Shown: positions 1 through 7,283, counted from the first letter of the stretch. The stretch: DNA of 64,000 nt from Geopseudomonas sagittaria (GCF_900115715.1 NZ_FOXM01000001.1:248001-312000); one strand, 5' to 3'. Translations and numbers: made by a program. The notes: generated by a model not told the origin, from the letters alone.

Positions 1-330
1 CGCCAGGCCGGCCACCCGGGCGCCACCCTGGCCTTCGAGGTGTTCTGCTACCGCCTGGCCAAGTCGCTGGCCGGCATGGCCTGCGGCCTGCAGAAGCTGG
101 ACGGTCTGATCTTCACCGGCGGCATCGGCGAGAACTCCGCCGCCGTGCGCGAGCGCACCCTGGAGCACCTCAAGCTGCTCGGCTTCCAGCTCGACGCCGA
201 GGCCAACGCCCGCTGCACCCGTGGTGTGGCCGGCGAGATCCAGGCCGCCGGCAGCCCGCGCGTGCTGGTGGTGCCGACCAACGAGGAACGCCAGATCGCC
301 CTGGACGTCCTCGCCCTGCTCGACGCCTGA
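1..330 (+). CDS. ackA: Acetate kinase, C-terminal part (cut by window start)
   Basis: AckA interconverts acetate plus ATP with acetyl phosphate plus ADP in the cytoplasm. The reading frame is open from base 1 and ends with TGA at 328-330, giving the last 109 codons. The ACK family signature FTGGIGENS lies at about residues 38-46 of the fragment and is followed by the usual [14 protein letters not shown] helix. The tail [15 protein letters not shown] is also typical. The start lies upstream of the window. The next gene is pta, which makes the acetyl phosphate partner reaction, so this is the standard ackA-pta pair. Identification is secure. Confidence 0.95.
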   Translation, partial: RQAGHPGATLAFEVFCYRLAKSLAGMACGLQKLDGLIFTGGIGENSAAVRERTLEHLKLLGFQLDAEANARCTRGVAGEIQAAGSPRVLVVPTNEERQIALDVLALLDA

Positions 331-455
331 CCGAACCCGCGCCGGCGGGAGTGCCTGTGCCGCGAAACCCGACAGCCCCCTGGGCGTCGGGTTTCGCTCC
401 GTCAGCCTCCGCCGGCCGCCCCGCTTCCTGCAGTCAGCTCCCCAAAGGAGAACCC

Positions 456-2585
456 ATGCACGCTCTGTTCCTCGCTCCCACCGGCTTTGGCGGTGGACTC
501 AACTCCGTCAGCCTCGGCCTGATCCGCGCCCTGCAGCAGGCCGGCCTCAAGGTCGGTTTCTTCAAGCCGATCGCCCAACCCTTCCCGGCCGACCTGGGCC
601 GCGAGCGCTCCTGCCTGCTGGTCGAGCGCACCCTCGGCCTCGCCAGCCCCGAGCCGCTGCCGCTCGAGCAGGTCGAGCGCCAGCTGGCCGACGGCGAGCT
701 GGATCTGCTCCTTGAAGAGGTGGTCAGCCGCTTCCAGCAGGCCGCGGCCGGCAAGGACGTGGTGATCGTCGAAGGCATGGTGCCGACCCGCGAGTCCGGC
801 TACACCGCGCGCATCAATGCCCAGCTGGCCAAGAGCCTGGATGCGGAAGTGATCATGGTCGCCGCCCAGGGCAGCGACAGCCTCAAGCAGATGGCCGAGC
901 GCCTCGAGATCCAGGCGCAGCTGTTCGGCGGCGCCAGGGACCCCAAGGTGCTCGGCACCATCCTCAACAAGGTCAACAGCGAGGACGGCGTGCCGGCCTT
1001 CGTCGAGCGCCTGCAGCAGCAGCTGCCGCTGCTCGGCAGCGAGACCTTCCAGCTGCTCGGCGCCGTGCCGTTCGCCGCCGAACTCAACGCCCTGCGCACC
1101 TCCGACATCGCCGCGGCCCTCGGCGCCAAGGTGCTGAATGCCGGCGAAGCCGAGCAGCGCCGGGTCGGCAAGATCATCCTCTGCGCGCGCACCGTGCCGA
1201 ACATGGTGCAGCTGCTGCAGCCGGGCGTGCTGGTGGTGACTCCGGGCGACCGCGACGACATCATCCTCGCCGCCTGCCTGGCCTCGCTCAACGGCATCAA
1301 GCTGGCCGGCCTGCTGCTGACCGGCGACTTCGGCCCGGACCAGCGCATCCTCGAGCTGTGCAAGGCCGCGCTGGACGGCGGCCTGCCGGTACTCAGCGTG
1401 AGCAGCGGCTCCTACGAGACCGCCAGCAGCCTGTCCGGCCTGAACAAGGAAACCCCGGCCGACGACATCGAGCGCGCCGGCCACGTCACCGACTTCATCG
1501 CCCAGCACCTGCATCCCGAATACCTGCACACCCGCTGCAGCCTGCCGCGCGAGCTGCGCATGTCGCCGGCGGCGTTCCGCTACCAGCTGGTCAAGCGCGC
1601 CCAGGACGCCGACAAGCGCATCGTCCTGCCCGAAGGCAACGAGCCGCGCACCATCCGTGCCGCGGCCATCTGCCAGGAGCGCGGCATCGCCCGCTGCGTG
1701 CTGCTGGCCAAGCCGGAAGAAGTGCAGGCCGTGGCTGCCGAGCAGGGCATCGTCCTGCCGGCCGGCCTGGAGATCCTCGACCCGGCCAGCATCAGCGAGC
1801 GCTACGTCGCGCCGATGTGCGAGATGCGCAAGAGCAAGGGCCTGACGCCCGAGCAGGCCCGCCAGCAGCTCGAGGACACCGTGGTGCTCGGCACCATGAT
1901 GCTGGCCCTCGACGAGGTCGACGGCCTGGTTTCCGGCGCCGTGCACACCACCGCCAACACCATCCGCCCGGCCCTGCAGCTGATCAAGACCGCACCGGGC
2001 TACAACCTGGTGTCCTCGGTGTTCTTCATGCTGCTGCCCGACCAGGTGCTGGTCTACGGCGACTGCGCGGTCAACCCCAACCCGAACGCCACCGAGCTGG
2101 CCGAGATCGCCCTGCAGAGCGCCGAGTCCGCCGTGGCCCTGGGCGTCAACCCGCGCGTGGCGATGATCAGCTACTCCACCGGCAGCTCCGGCAGCGGCGC
2201 CGAGGTGGAGAAGGTCGCCGAAGCCACCCGCATCGCCCAGGAGCGTCGTCCGGACCTGCCGATCGACGGCCCGCTGCAGTACGACGCCGCCTCCGTGCTC
2301 AGCGTCGGCAAGCAGAAGGCACCGAACAGCAAGGTCGCAGGGCAAGCCACCGTGTTCGTGTTCCCCGACCTCAACACCGGCAACACCACCTACAAGGCGG
2401 TGCAGCGCAACGCCAGCTGCCTCAGCGTCGGCCCGATGCTGCAGGGCCTGGCCAAGCCGGTGAACGACCTGTCGCGCGGCGCGCTGGTGGACGACATCGT
2501 CTTCACCATCGCCCTCACCGCCCTGCAGGCCGCCAGCATGGCCGAGCAGAAGCAGAAGGAGCAGGGTCTGCTGATCGAGGCCTGA
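456..2585 (+). CDS. pta: Phosphate acetyltransferase, long form
   Basis: Pta converts acetyl-CoA plus phosphate to acetyl phosphate plus CoA. The protein is 709 aa, the length of the three-domain proteobacterial form. It has an N-terminal P-loop-like BioD-type domain beginning APTGFGGGLNSVSLGLIRAL, a middle DRTGG-type region around residues 215-330, and a C-terminal PTA_PTB catalytic domain from about residue 385 (LPEGNEPRTIRAA, SGAVHTTANTIRPAL, VNPNPNATELAEIAL). I chose ATG 456 because AAAGGAG lies at 444-450. An in-frame start 105 bases upstream would run through the intergenic region. It follows ackA by 125 bases and probably shares its transcript. Confidence 0.95.
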   Translation: MHALFLAPTGFGGGLNSVSLGLIRALQQAGLKVGFFKPIAQPFPADLGRERSCLLVERTLGLASPEPLPLEQVERQLADGELDLLLEEVVSRFQQAAAGKDVVIVEGMVPTRESGYTARINAQLAKSLDAEVIMVAAQGSDSLKQMAERLEIQAQLFGGARDPKVLGTILNKVNSEDGVPAFVERLQQQLPLLGSETFQLLGAVPFAAELNALRTSDIAAALGAKVLNAGEAEQRRVGKIILCARTVPNMVQLLQPGVLVVTPGDRDDIILAACLASLNGIKLAGLLLTGDFGPDQRILELCKAALDGGLPVLSVSSGSYETASSLSGLNKETPADDIERAGHVTDFIAQHLHPEYLHTRCSLPRELRMSPAAFRYQLVKRAQDADKRIVLPEGNEPRTIRAAAICQERGIARCVLLAKPEEVQAVAAEQGIVLPAGLEILDPASISERYVAPMCEMRKSKGLTPEQARQQLEDTVVLGTMMLALDEVDGLVSGAVHTTANTIRPALQLIKTAPGYNLVSSVFFMLLPDQVLVYGDCAVNPNPNATELAEIALQSAESAVALGVNPRVAMISYSTGSSGSGAEVEKVAEATRIAQERRPDLPIDGPLQYDAASVLSVGKQKAPNSKVAGQATVFVFPDLNTGNTTYKAVQRNASCLSVGPMLQGLAKPVNDLSRGALVDDIVFTIALTALQAASMAEQKQKEQGLLIEA

Positions 2586-2591
2586 GCCAGC

Positions 2592-2629
2592 CTTCGGCCG
2601 CCGTCGCCATAACGTGACGGCGACCGAAA
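2592..2629 (+). terminator. Hairpin after pta, possible terminator
   Basis: CTTCGG then CGCCGTC pairs with GACGGCG then CCGAAAG, leaving a 10-base loop and single-base mismatches between the two stem blocks. It lies just after the pta stop. There is no U tract, so it may be an RNA end-protecting hairpin rather than an intrinsic terminator. Confidence 0.35.
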
Positions 2630-2646
2630 GATGGCGCAACGGTCAA

Positions 2647-2675
2647 TTGACCGCACACCGCGCCATCCCTATACT
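2647..2675 (+). promoter_or_regulatory. Sigma-70 type promoter of tRNA-Leu
   Basis: TTGACC at 2647-2652 and TATACT at 2670-2675 are separated by 17 bases. The predicted start is a few bases before the tRNA at 2687. The match to the sigma-70 consensus is good and the spacing is ideal. Confidence 0.75.
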
Positions 2676-2686
2676 CCGCGACCATT

Positions 2687-2773
2687 GCCTCGATGGCGGA
2701 ATCGGTAGACGCAGCGGATTCAAAATCCGCCGCTGGTAACAGCGTAAGAGTTCGAGTCTCTTTCGAGGCACCA
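2687..2773 (+). tRNA. tRNA-Leu (anticodon CAA)
   Basis: The 87-nt gene folds as a class II tRNA. The acceptor strands are GCCTCGA (2687-2693) and TCGAGGC (2763-2769), followed by discriminator A and an encoded CCA. The anticodon arm GCGGA-TTCAAAA-TCCGC gives anticodon CAA, which reads UUG. A long variable arm (CGCTGGTAACAGCG) and a TTCGAGTCT T loop are present. The 3' end is the integration target of the element that follows. Because the element supplied this 3' end, the tRNA remains intact. Confidence 0.96.
2750..2773 (+). other. attL: element junction in the tRNA-Leu 3' end
   Basis: The last 24 bases of the tRNA (GTTCGAGTC, TC, TTTCGAG, G, CACCA) recur at 12204-12226 with one substitution (T2759 versus C12213) and one missing G. 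The direct repeat brackets an integrase-bearing segment, as expected for tRNA-targeted tyrosine recombinases. This copy is the one kept functional as part of the tRNA. Confidence 0.8.
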
Positions 2774-2816
2774 TTTTAAGTTCCCAAGCACTACCGAAAC
2801 CGCTTGGAACCCACAG

Positions 2817-2840
2817 AAACCGGCCCTGCGCCGGTTTTTT
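2817..2840 (+). terminator. Intrinsic terminator after tRNA-Leu
   Basis: ACCGGC (2819-2824) pairs with GCCGGT (2830-2835) across a 5-base loop, followed by a T run to 2840. It lies on the element side of attL, so it replaces the chromosomal terminator now displaced to 12239-12259. Confidence 0.8.
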
Positions 2841-2880
2841 GTTGCCTGTGATTCCCTACCCAACCCTTGCAAGCCAAAAG

Positions 2881-2926
2881 TTTTGGGGGCATTTTTGGGG
2901 GCATCCGTTTTGCGATGCCCCCAAAA
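2881..2926 (+). repeat. Left-end arm-type repeats of the element
   Basis: Two tandem copies of TTGGGGGCAT, each preceded by T-rich bases, occupy 2881-2904. A third, inverted copy ATGCCCCCAAAA lies at 2915-2926, so an inverted repeat flanks CCGTTTTGCG. The 24-base tandem unit recurs exactly at 12127-12150, just inside attR. Position at both ends next to the integrase start suggests recombinase arm or excision-factor binding sites. Occupancy would also cover the integrase translation start, so autoregulation is plausible. Confidence 0.7.
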
Positions 2927-2938
2927 GGACTTCCAACC

Positions 2939-4150
2939 ATGCCCCGCAAGGCTGCGCCGCTGACTGACAGCGCCATCAAGACCGCCAAGCCCAAGGCCGC
3001 CCCGTACAAGCTGAGCGACGGCGAGGGCATGTACCTGGAGATCACCCCCACCGGCTCCAAGCTGTGGCGGATGAAGTACCGCTTCGACGGCAAGGAAAAG
3101 CGCCTGGCCTTCGGCGCCTACCCGGCCGTATCGCTGGCACAGGCCCGCGAGCAGCGCAAGGAGGCTCGCCAGCTGCTGGCCGATGGCCAAGACCCCGGCG
3201 AACACAAGAAAGCCGCCAAGCGGGAGACGAGGCACACCTTCGAGGAGCTGGCCAGGGAGTGGCACAGGTACAACGCCAAGCGCTGGGCGCCAGCCACCGC
3301 CGACAAGGCCATGCTGTACCTGGACAAAGACCTTTTTCCCATCATCGGCCGCAAGCCTGTGGCGACGATCACCCGCCCCGAGCTGGTGGAGCTGGTGCGC
3401 CGTATCGAGAGCCGAGGTGCCTTGAACGTGGCGAAGAAGGTTCGCCAGTGGTTGAGCCAGGTATTCCGCTACGCGCTGGCCAAGGGCGCCGTAGAGGCCA
3501 ACCCGGCCACCGACCTGAACGTGCTGGCCGAGCATGCGCCTCGCGTGGAACACCACCCACACATCCCCTTCGCCGAGTTGCCCGAGCTGCTGAAACGCAT
3601 GGACGCCGGCCGCGCCAACGTCATGACCCGACATGCTGTGCGCCTGCTGCTGCTGACTGGTGTTCGCCCTGGTGAACTTCGCCAGGCACCGTGGGCAGAG
3701 TTCGACCTTGAATCCGCCGTGTGGACGATCCCAGCCGAGCGGATGAAGGCCCGCCGCCCGCACATCGTCCCCCTGCCCCGCCAGGCCGTGGCCATCCTGC
3801 GCCAGCTGCAAGAGATCACCGGCCGCCATGCCCTGGTGTTCGCCGGCCGCAACCCCAGTCGATCGATGAGCGAGAACACGGTAAACAAGGCGCTCGCCAC
3901 TGCCGGCTACGAAGGCCGCCAGACCGGCCACGGCTTCCGCCACCTGCTGAGTACCGAGCTCAACGGGCGCGGCTTCAACCGAGATTGGATCGAGCGCCAG
4001 CTTGCCCACGGCGACAAGGACGAAATCCGCGACACCTACAACCACGCCACCTATCTAGAGCAGCGCCGGGGCATGATGCAAACGTGGGCCGATTCGCTCG
4101 ACGCCCTGTGCGCTGGCGCCAACGTGGTGGCGATCAAGCGCAAGGCATAA
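2939..4150 (+). CDS. P4-type tyrosine integrase
   Basis: This site-specific recombinase would integrate and excise the element at tRNA-Leu. The 403-aa length fits the P4 integrase family. An N-terminal DUF4102-like domain (LTDSAIKTAKPKAAPYKLSD, then GEGMYLEITPTGSKLW) is followed by a SAM-like core-binding domain and the catalytic domain. Visible catalytic residues are Arg243 (TGVRPGEL), His331-x-x-Arg334 (GHGFRH) and a Tyr near 367 (DTYNHATYL). I chose ATG 2939 because AAAGGA lies about 10 bases upstream. In-frame ATG 2915 and TTG 2867 would translate the arm repeats. It sits directly beside attL, as usual. Confidence 0.93.
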   Translation: MPRKAAPLTDSAIKTAKPKAAPYKLSDGEGMYLEITPTGSKLWRMKYRFDGKEKRLAFGAYPAVSLAQAREQRKEARQLLADGQDPGEHKKAAKRETRHTFEELAREWHRYNAKRWAPATADKAMLYLDKDLFPIIGRKPVATITRPELVELVRRIESRGALNVAKKVRQWLSQVFRYALAKGAVEANPATDLNVLAEHAPRVEHHPHIPFAELPELLKRMDAGRANVMTRHAVRLLLLTGVRPGELRQAPWAEFDLESAVWTIPAERMKARRPHIVPLPRQAVAILRQLQEITGRHALVFAGRNPSRSMSENTVNKALATAGYEGRQTGHGFRHLLSTELNGRGFNRDWIERQLAHGDKDEIRDTYNHATYLEQRRGMMQTWADSLDALCAGANVVAIKRKA

Positions 4151-4188
4151 CGCCCAAGCCTTCCCGCCAGTTCCCAAGCAGGCGCGGG

Positions 4189-4219
4189 TATACTGCGCCA
4201 TAGCTGTTGATCCATACAG
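4189..4219 (+). promoter_or_regulatory. Promoter with overlapping LexA box
   Basis: TATACT at 4189-4194 is a good -10 element. Ten bases downstream, CTGT-TGATCCAT-ACAG (4204-4219) matches the LexA consensus CTGT-N8-ACAG exactly, and six of the eight spacer bases match the box remembered for E. coli sulA. A repressor bound here would cover the transcription start. No convincing -35 was seen. This predicts SOS induction of the gene at 4327 and perhaps of the element. Confidence 0.7.
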
Positions 4220-4231
4220 GAAGCGAGTTAC

Positions 4232-4287
4232 CGGCCAGCCTAGCCCGACGGGGCGAAAAGCGGACTTCCCACCCGCCCGGCTGGCCG
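4232..4287 (+). other. Structured 5' leader hairpin
   Basis: CGGCCAGCC (4232-4240) pairs perfectly with GGCTGGCCG (4279-4287), and GGGCG / CGCCC can pair inside the loop. The hairpin is flanked by two CAGGAAG copies (about 4217-4223 and 4295-4301). It lies between the LexA-controlled start and the CDS at 4327, so it would be part of the mRNA leader. No T run follows, so a terminator is unlikely. Confidence 0.5.
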
Positions 4288-4326
4288 ATCTATTCAGGAA
4301 GTGGGAGCGCTTGGGAGTTCTATCGC

Positions 4327-4920
4327 GTGAGTGAGAAAAACGACGGGGTTTGCACATCGCATTCGGAAAAGCTGCGTATCGCAAAAAAGCGGCTCCCACC
4401 TGACATGTCTGAGATCGCCCTCAGAGGGGTATCTAGGAATGATCTGCTTCGCCTGGCAGCAGCCGCAGCAGCGCACGCCGCTGGAAAGGGAAGTGAGGAT
4501 GCCGCCATCTCATTCATGCTGCGCGCCATTGGTGAAATCGACCAGCTCTCAAAGGAGTTCCCACAGTGCGCGTCTCGCATTCTTACCGCAGCCTTCGAGC
4601 TCCTAGCGGCAAGCAATGTTCTCTTGTCCTGGAACTCACTTGCTGAGCATGACCGGCAATCAGCCACCCTGCGCCCATTGGTGAAGCATAACGCCGCAAA
4701 GTCCGCCGCCATTGAGCGAGCCCGAGACATCGCCACCGAACTATGGGGAGCGGACAGCGCGCAGGAGTTCCACATCTCCTCGATGGCCGAACAGGTCGAA
4801 GACATTTTGAGGCGCGAAGGATTCGAGGAGTTACCAAAGAATGAGCGCATCAAGGAGTGGATCAAGCCCACCGCTCCAGACTATGCCCGCAAGCCTGGTC
4901 GCCGCCCGAAAACATCCTGA
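4327..4920 (+). CDS. Unrecognised protein downstream of a LexA box
   Basis: I do not recognise this family. The protein is 197 aa if translation starts at GTG 4327, or 171 aa from ATG 4405. GGGAG about 10 bases upstream favours GTG 4327, whereas the ATG has no evident ribosome binding site. The open frame back to TTG 4207 overlaps the LexA box and hairpin and is unlikely to be coding. The product is soluble, Ala/Glu-rich and largely helical, with a basic tail (KPGRRPKTS) that could contact nucleic acid. The LexA box upstream suggests a damage-induced role, perhaps in excision or derepression; this is inference. Confidence 0.65.
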   Translation: MSEKNDGVCTSHSEKLRIAKKRLPPDMSEIALRGVSRNDLLRLAAAAAAHAAGKGSEDAAISFMLRAIGEIDQLSKEFPQCASRILTAAFELLAASNVLLSWNSLAEHDRQSATLRPLVKHNAAKSAAIERARDIATELWGADSAQEFHISSMAEQVEDILRREGFEELPKNERIKEWIKPTAPDYARKPGRRPKTS

Positions 4921-5027
4921 GCGCACGGATAACCCCTTTTCCGTACGGCCGGGGGAGTTTTTCTCACCACAACAGCCAACCACCATTACTGCCATCGTTC
5001 CCAACAACGCCCGAGGAGGCGCATACG

Positions 5028-5288
5028 ATGGCACGCACAGCCCACCCCATCCGCAAGCAACCCGAGCCTGCCGCAGCACCAACCAGCGAGCAGCCGCGCC
5101 GCTTCATCAAGCTGGCCGAAGTCCGCAGCCTGACCACCCTGAGCACGTCGGAGATTTACCGTCGAATCGCTGCCGGCACCTTCCCCGTGCAGGTCATGCT
5201 TGGCCCGAAGTCCGCCGTATGGATTGAATCCGAGATCCTAGCCTGGTGTGAGGCGCGCATCGCCGAGAGTCGCGGGGAGGCCGCCTGA
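5028..5288 (+). CDS. AlpA-family regulator
   Basis: AlpA proteins are small MerR-like winged-helix DNA-binding proteins that in P4-like elements activate integrase or excision. The 86-aa product matches the family core at about residues 27-80: FIKLAEVRSLTTLSTSEIYR, then AAGTFPVQVMLGPKSAVWIE and SEILAWCEARI. The N-terminus is a Pro/Ala-rich extension. ATG 5028 is preceded by GAGGAGG at 5012-5018, a strong ribosome binding site. The next gene starts one base after this stop, beginning a run of tightly packed small genes. The family call is secure; the target operator is unknown. Confidence 0.88.
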   Translation: MARTAHPIRKQPEPAAAPTSEQPRRFIKLAEVRSLTTLSTSEIYRRIAAGTFPVQVMLGPKSAVWIESEILAWCEARIAESRGEAA

Positions 5289-5289
5289 A

Positions 5290-5640
5290 ATGAAAACGGC
5301 CACCCGTTCCGTAGAACTGAGCAGCCGCGCGCACGGCAATTCTAGCACCGGCAGCGAGGAAGCCCCCAGCAAGATTGCTCGCCTGCTGAAGCACCTGCTG
5401 GCCGGCGCCAGCGTCAACCGCTTCGAGGCCGAGCGCCTGGGCGACCACTGCCTTCCATCCACCGTTGCGGTGCTGGCCAACCGTCACGGCCTGATCTTCA
5501 AGCGCCTACCTGAGAAAGTTCCGAACAGCTGGGGCAAGCCCTGCTACGTCACCCGCTACAGCCTGCCGGTCAGCGAGTACGACAAGGCCCGAAAAGTGCT
5601 GGCGCTGCTGAGCACGCCGAGCAAGAGGGCTGCTGCATGA
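5290..5640 (+). CDS. Small winged-helix-like protein, unknown role
   Basis: The 116-aa product contains a likely helix-turn-helix segment at about residues 28-65 (SKIARLLKHLLAGASVNRFE, then AERLGDHCLPSTVAVLANRH) followed by a strand-rich stretch ending YSLPVSEYDKARKVL. Small proteins of this layout are common after alpA in Pseudomonas elements, where they are usually annotated as hypothetical. It starts one base after the alpA stop, and its own stop overlaps the next possible ATG (ATGA at 5637-5640), so translation is probably coupled. A DNA-binding or replication accessory role is inference. Confidence 0.7.
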   Translation: MKTATRSVELSSRAHGNSSTGSEEAPSKIARLLKHLLAGASVNRFEAERLGDHCLPSTVAVLANRHGLIFKRLPEKVPNSWGKPCYVTRYSLPVSEYDKARKVLALLSTPSKRAAA

Positions 5641-5927
5641 TCCGCCCGAGCCTTGCCAAGCGCACCCACAGGCGCTACTCTGCGCCTGTCACGGTCAATC
5701 CCGTGTCCGGGTTTGGTAGCCCGATCAAGCAAAAGGCGCACAAGCGCCCCAAGTCCATTGCGAGGCGTTTTTTTACGCCTACAGCAACGCTCTATGGTGG
5801 CTGTGTGTGGGAGGGCTTCGGCCCTGCCGGGTTCCTTTTGCCCCGGTCTACCAACCTGCACACAGTCGCCACCCAATCCTGTTTGGTAGCAGGTAGTGGC
5901 GGCTCCTCAGCAAAAGGAGCTGTACCC
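5637..5927 (+). other. ash/Icd-like structured segment, open in frame with the next gene
   Basis: The frame from ATG 5637 (overlapping the previous TGA) is open for 97 codons and runs into the CDS at 5928 without a stop. Its translation (SGFGSPIKQKAHKRPKSIAR, then CVWEGFGPAGFLLPR and TNLHTVA) resembles the ash / Icd-like family of P4-type elements as I remember it. The RNA is rich in hairpins: ACAGGCGC / GCGCCTGT at 5668-5689, AGGCGT / ACGCCT at 5763-5780 and GGCTCCT / AGGAGCT just before the next start. It may encode a peptide, a regulatory RNA like the P4 immunity RNA, or both. Confidence 0.5.
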
Positions 5928-6245
5928 ATGAAGCACGACCCCGCCAGCAATCCGTCCTCACTCCAAGACCGCGCAGCAGCGCACCGCGCAATGGCCCTGG
6001 CCGCCCTGCGCGCCGACTCCTCCCTGTCCGTCCGTCTCAAGCGTTACAACCACCACATGAGCGTGGCGCGCAGTCTGGAGGCCACCGCAGAGCACGACAG
6101 CACCACCAGCACCCGCGACCCGCGCACCGCCCTGGCCTGGATCCAATCTGGCCGCCCGGTGCGTATCGACTCGCTGAACCTGCGCGACCATCTGCGCCAC
6201 GTCCGCGCCCTGGCGGCTCTGGAAGCCCAAGGGGGTGCGCAATGA
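5928..6245 (+). CDS. Small unknown protein, internal in-frame start
   Basis: The 105-aa product starts at ATG 5928 behind a strong AAAAGGA (5912-5918). The frame stays open to ATG 5637, so a 202-aa fusion with the ash-like segment is possible. The strong internal site argues that the short form is at least the main product. It is Ala/Arg/His-rich and helical, with the motif RTALAWIQSGRPVRIDSLNL at about residues 66-85, and no domain that I recognise. It ends in ATGA with the next gene at 6242. Function unknown. Confidence 0.6.
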   Translation: MKHDPASNPSSLQDRAAAHRAMALAALRADSSLSVRLKRYNHHMSVARSLEATAEHDSTTSTRDPRTALAWIQSGRPVRIDSLNLRDHLRHVRALAALEAQGGAQ

Positions 6246-6574
6246 CCTGCCGCACCTACTCCACCCCGGAAGACGTGCTGCGCGTCCCCGGCGACGTGCC
6301 GCCCGGCTACCCGATTGACGCTATCGACTGCGCCCTGAGCCGTGCGGACGCCGTGGTTGTGCTGCTGTCCGGCCAGTTCGACGGCACGGGCGCCGAGCGT
6401 CTGGCCGATCACATCGTGAGCAATGCCCTGTGGGCTGTGCGTGGAGAGCTGGCCATGCTGCGCCAGCTGTTCGAGCACGGTCACCAGACCGAGGCGCAGC
6501 GTGTCGCCGAAGATCTGGACAAGGCGCTGGCCGCTGCCGGCAAGACCGCCCAGCGCAAAGGAGGTGCGCAATGA
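6242..6574 (+). CDS. Small unknown protein of the element
   Basis: The 110-aa protein starts at ATG 6242, overlapping the preceding stop by four bases, which suggests translational coupling. The central part (YPIDAIDCALSRADAVVVLL, then SGQFDGTGAERLADHIVSN) is a helix-rich stretch, followed by a helical C-terminal half (LAMLRQLFEHGHQTEAQRVA) that may form a short coiled coil. I do not recognise the family, and there is no signal peptide or membrane segment. The gene is part of the 5028-9185 cluster and ends overlapping the next start. Confidence 0.6.
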   Translation: MTCRTYSTPEDVLRVPGDVPPGYPIDAIDCALSRADAVVVLLSGQFDGTGAERLADHIVSNALWAVRGELAMLRQLFEHGHQTEAQRVAEDLDKALAAAGKTAQRKGGAQ

Positions 6575-6828
6575 TCGCCTTCACCATCGCTGGCGGTTTC
6601 TCCCTGTACCACTACGTCCAGCACAGCGACCAGCCGCGCTACCCCTACGGAGTGTGCGGCCCGTTCACCACTGAGGCCGAAGCGTCCGAGGCCCTGGAGC
6701 GCATCACCGCTGTTTTCCCTGCTGCCGCGCTCCACATCGAGGAGGCCGGCTTTGCCGGTGATGCCGGCGCCATGCTGGCGCAAGACCACGCCAACGCGCG
6801 CCAGCGCCTCGCACAGCTGAGGGCCTAA
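6571..6828 (+). CDS. Small unknown protein of the element
   Basis: This 85-aa product starts at ATG 6571 inside the ATGA overlap with the previous stop. AAAGGAGG at 6558-6565 gives it a good ribosome binding site. The first half (TIAGGFSLYHYVQHSDQPRY, then GVCGPFTTEAEASEALERI) looks like a small alpha/beta fold of the kind that adds missing residues in phage genes, and the tail is helical. No catalytic motif is visible and the family is not recognised. The neighbouring genes suggest a role in element replication or control, but nothing in the sequence shows it. Confidence 0.6.
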   Translation: MIAFTIAGGFSLYHYVQHSDQPRYPYGVCGPFTTEAEASEALERITAVFPAAALHIEEAGFAGDAGAMLAQDHANARQRLAQLRA

Positions 6829-6831
6829 CCC

Positions 6832-7074
6832 ATGTCCGATTTTCAACGCTGCCAGCTGGCGGCGACGGCCCCGGCTTGCCCGGAGAAATGCGCCGACCTG
6901 CTGACACCTAACCACCTGGAGCTGATCCGCGAGGCCGCGCAGGCGCTCCACCGCGCTACCGCTGCTGGCCCGACTACCTCGGCAGACATGGATGCTTGGC
7001 TGCTCGCCGCCGAGCGTCTAGCCGTGGCTCTTGTCTCCCGCCTTGAAGCCCTGGAGGCAATGCCATGCCTGTAA
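6832..7074 (+). CDS. Small helical unknown protein
   Basis: The 80-aa protein starts at ATG 6832, three bases after the previous stop. It is mostly alpha-helical (LTPNHLELIREAAQALHRAT, then DAWLLAAERLAVALVSRLEA), with three cysteines near the N-terminus that do not form a recognisable zinc motif. The end overlaps the next start by ten bases. Small helical proteins like this are common in phage early regions. Function unknown. Confidence 0.55.
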   Translation: MSDFQRCQLAATAPACPEKCADLLTPNHLELIREAAQALHRATAAGPTTSADMDAWLLAAERLAVALVSRLEALEAMPCL

Positions 7075-7283
7075 TTCCCTTCGATCCTGACAGGCACATC
7101 ATCCGCAGCGAGCCGGCCCATATCGACAGCGCAAGCAATTTCCTGCTGCTGGCCGTCCTCTCCGACCTGGTTGCCCTCTGCGACAGCGAGCCAGACCACC
7201 AGCGCGCCGAGGTGCTGCGCGCGACCACCTGCGCCCTGGGCGACGTGTTGGAGCGGTTCGAGCCGCCAAGGGGTACAGCATGA
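7065..7283 (+). CDS. Small helical unknown protein
   Basis: The 72-aa product overlaps the previous gene by ten bases and the next by four (ATGA), so all three are likely translationally coupled. It begins MPVIPFDPDRHIIRSEPAH and continues as two helices (NFLLLAVLSDLVALCDSE and RAEVLRATTCALGDVLERFE). No domain is recognised. It immediately precedes the zinc-finger gene, so it may belong to the replication module; that is inference from position only. Confidence 0.55.
   Translation: MPVIPFDPDRHIIRSEPAHIDSASNFLLLAVLSDLVALCDSEPDHQRAEVLRATTCALGDVLERFEPPRGTA

Noticed and set aside
402-2639. Long minus-strand open frame over pta
   Set aside because: It is the antisense shadow of pta, with Gly/Ala/Gln-rich low-complexity translation typical of high-GC reverse frames.
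2867-2938. Longer integrase start at TTG 2867
   Set aside because: It would translate the arm repeats, and the ribosome binding site fits ATG 2939.
4207-4326. TTG start giving a 237-aa version of the 4327 gene
   Set aside because: It would start inside the LexA box and translate the leader hairpin, with no ribosome binding site.
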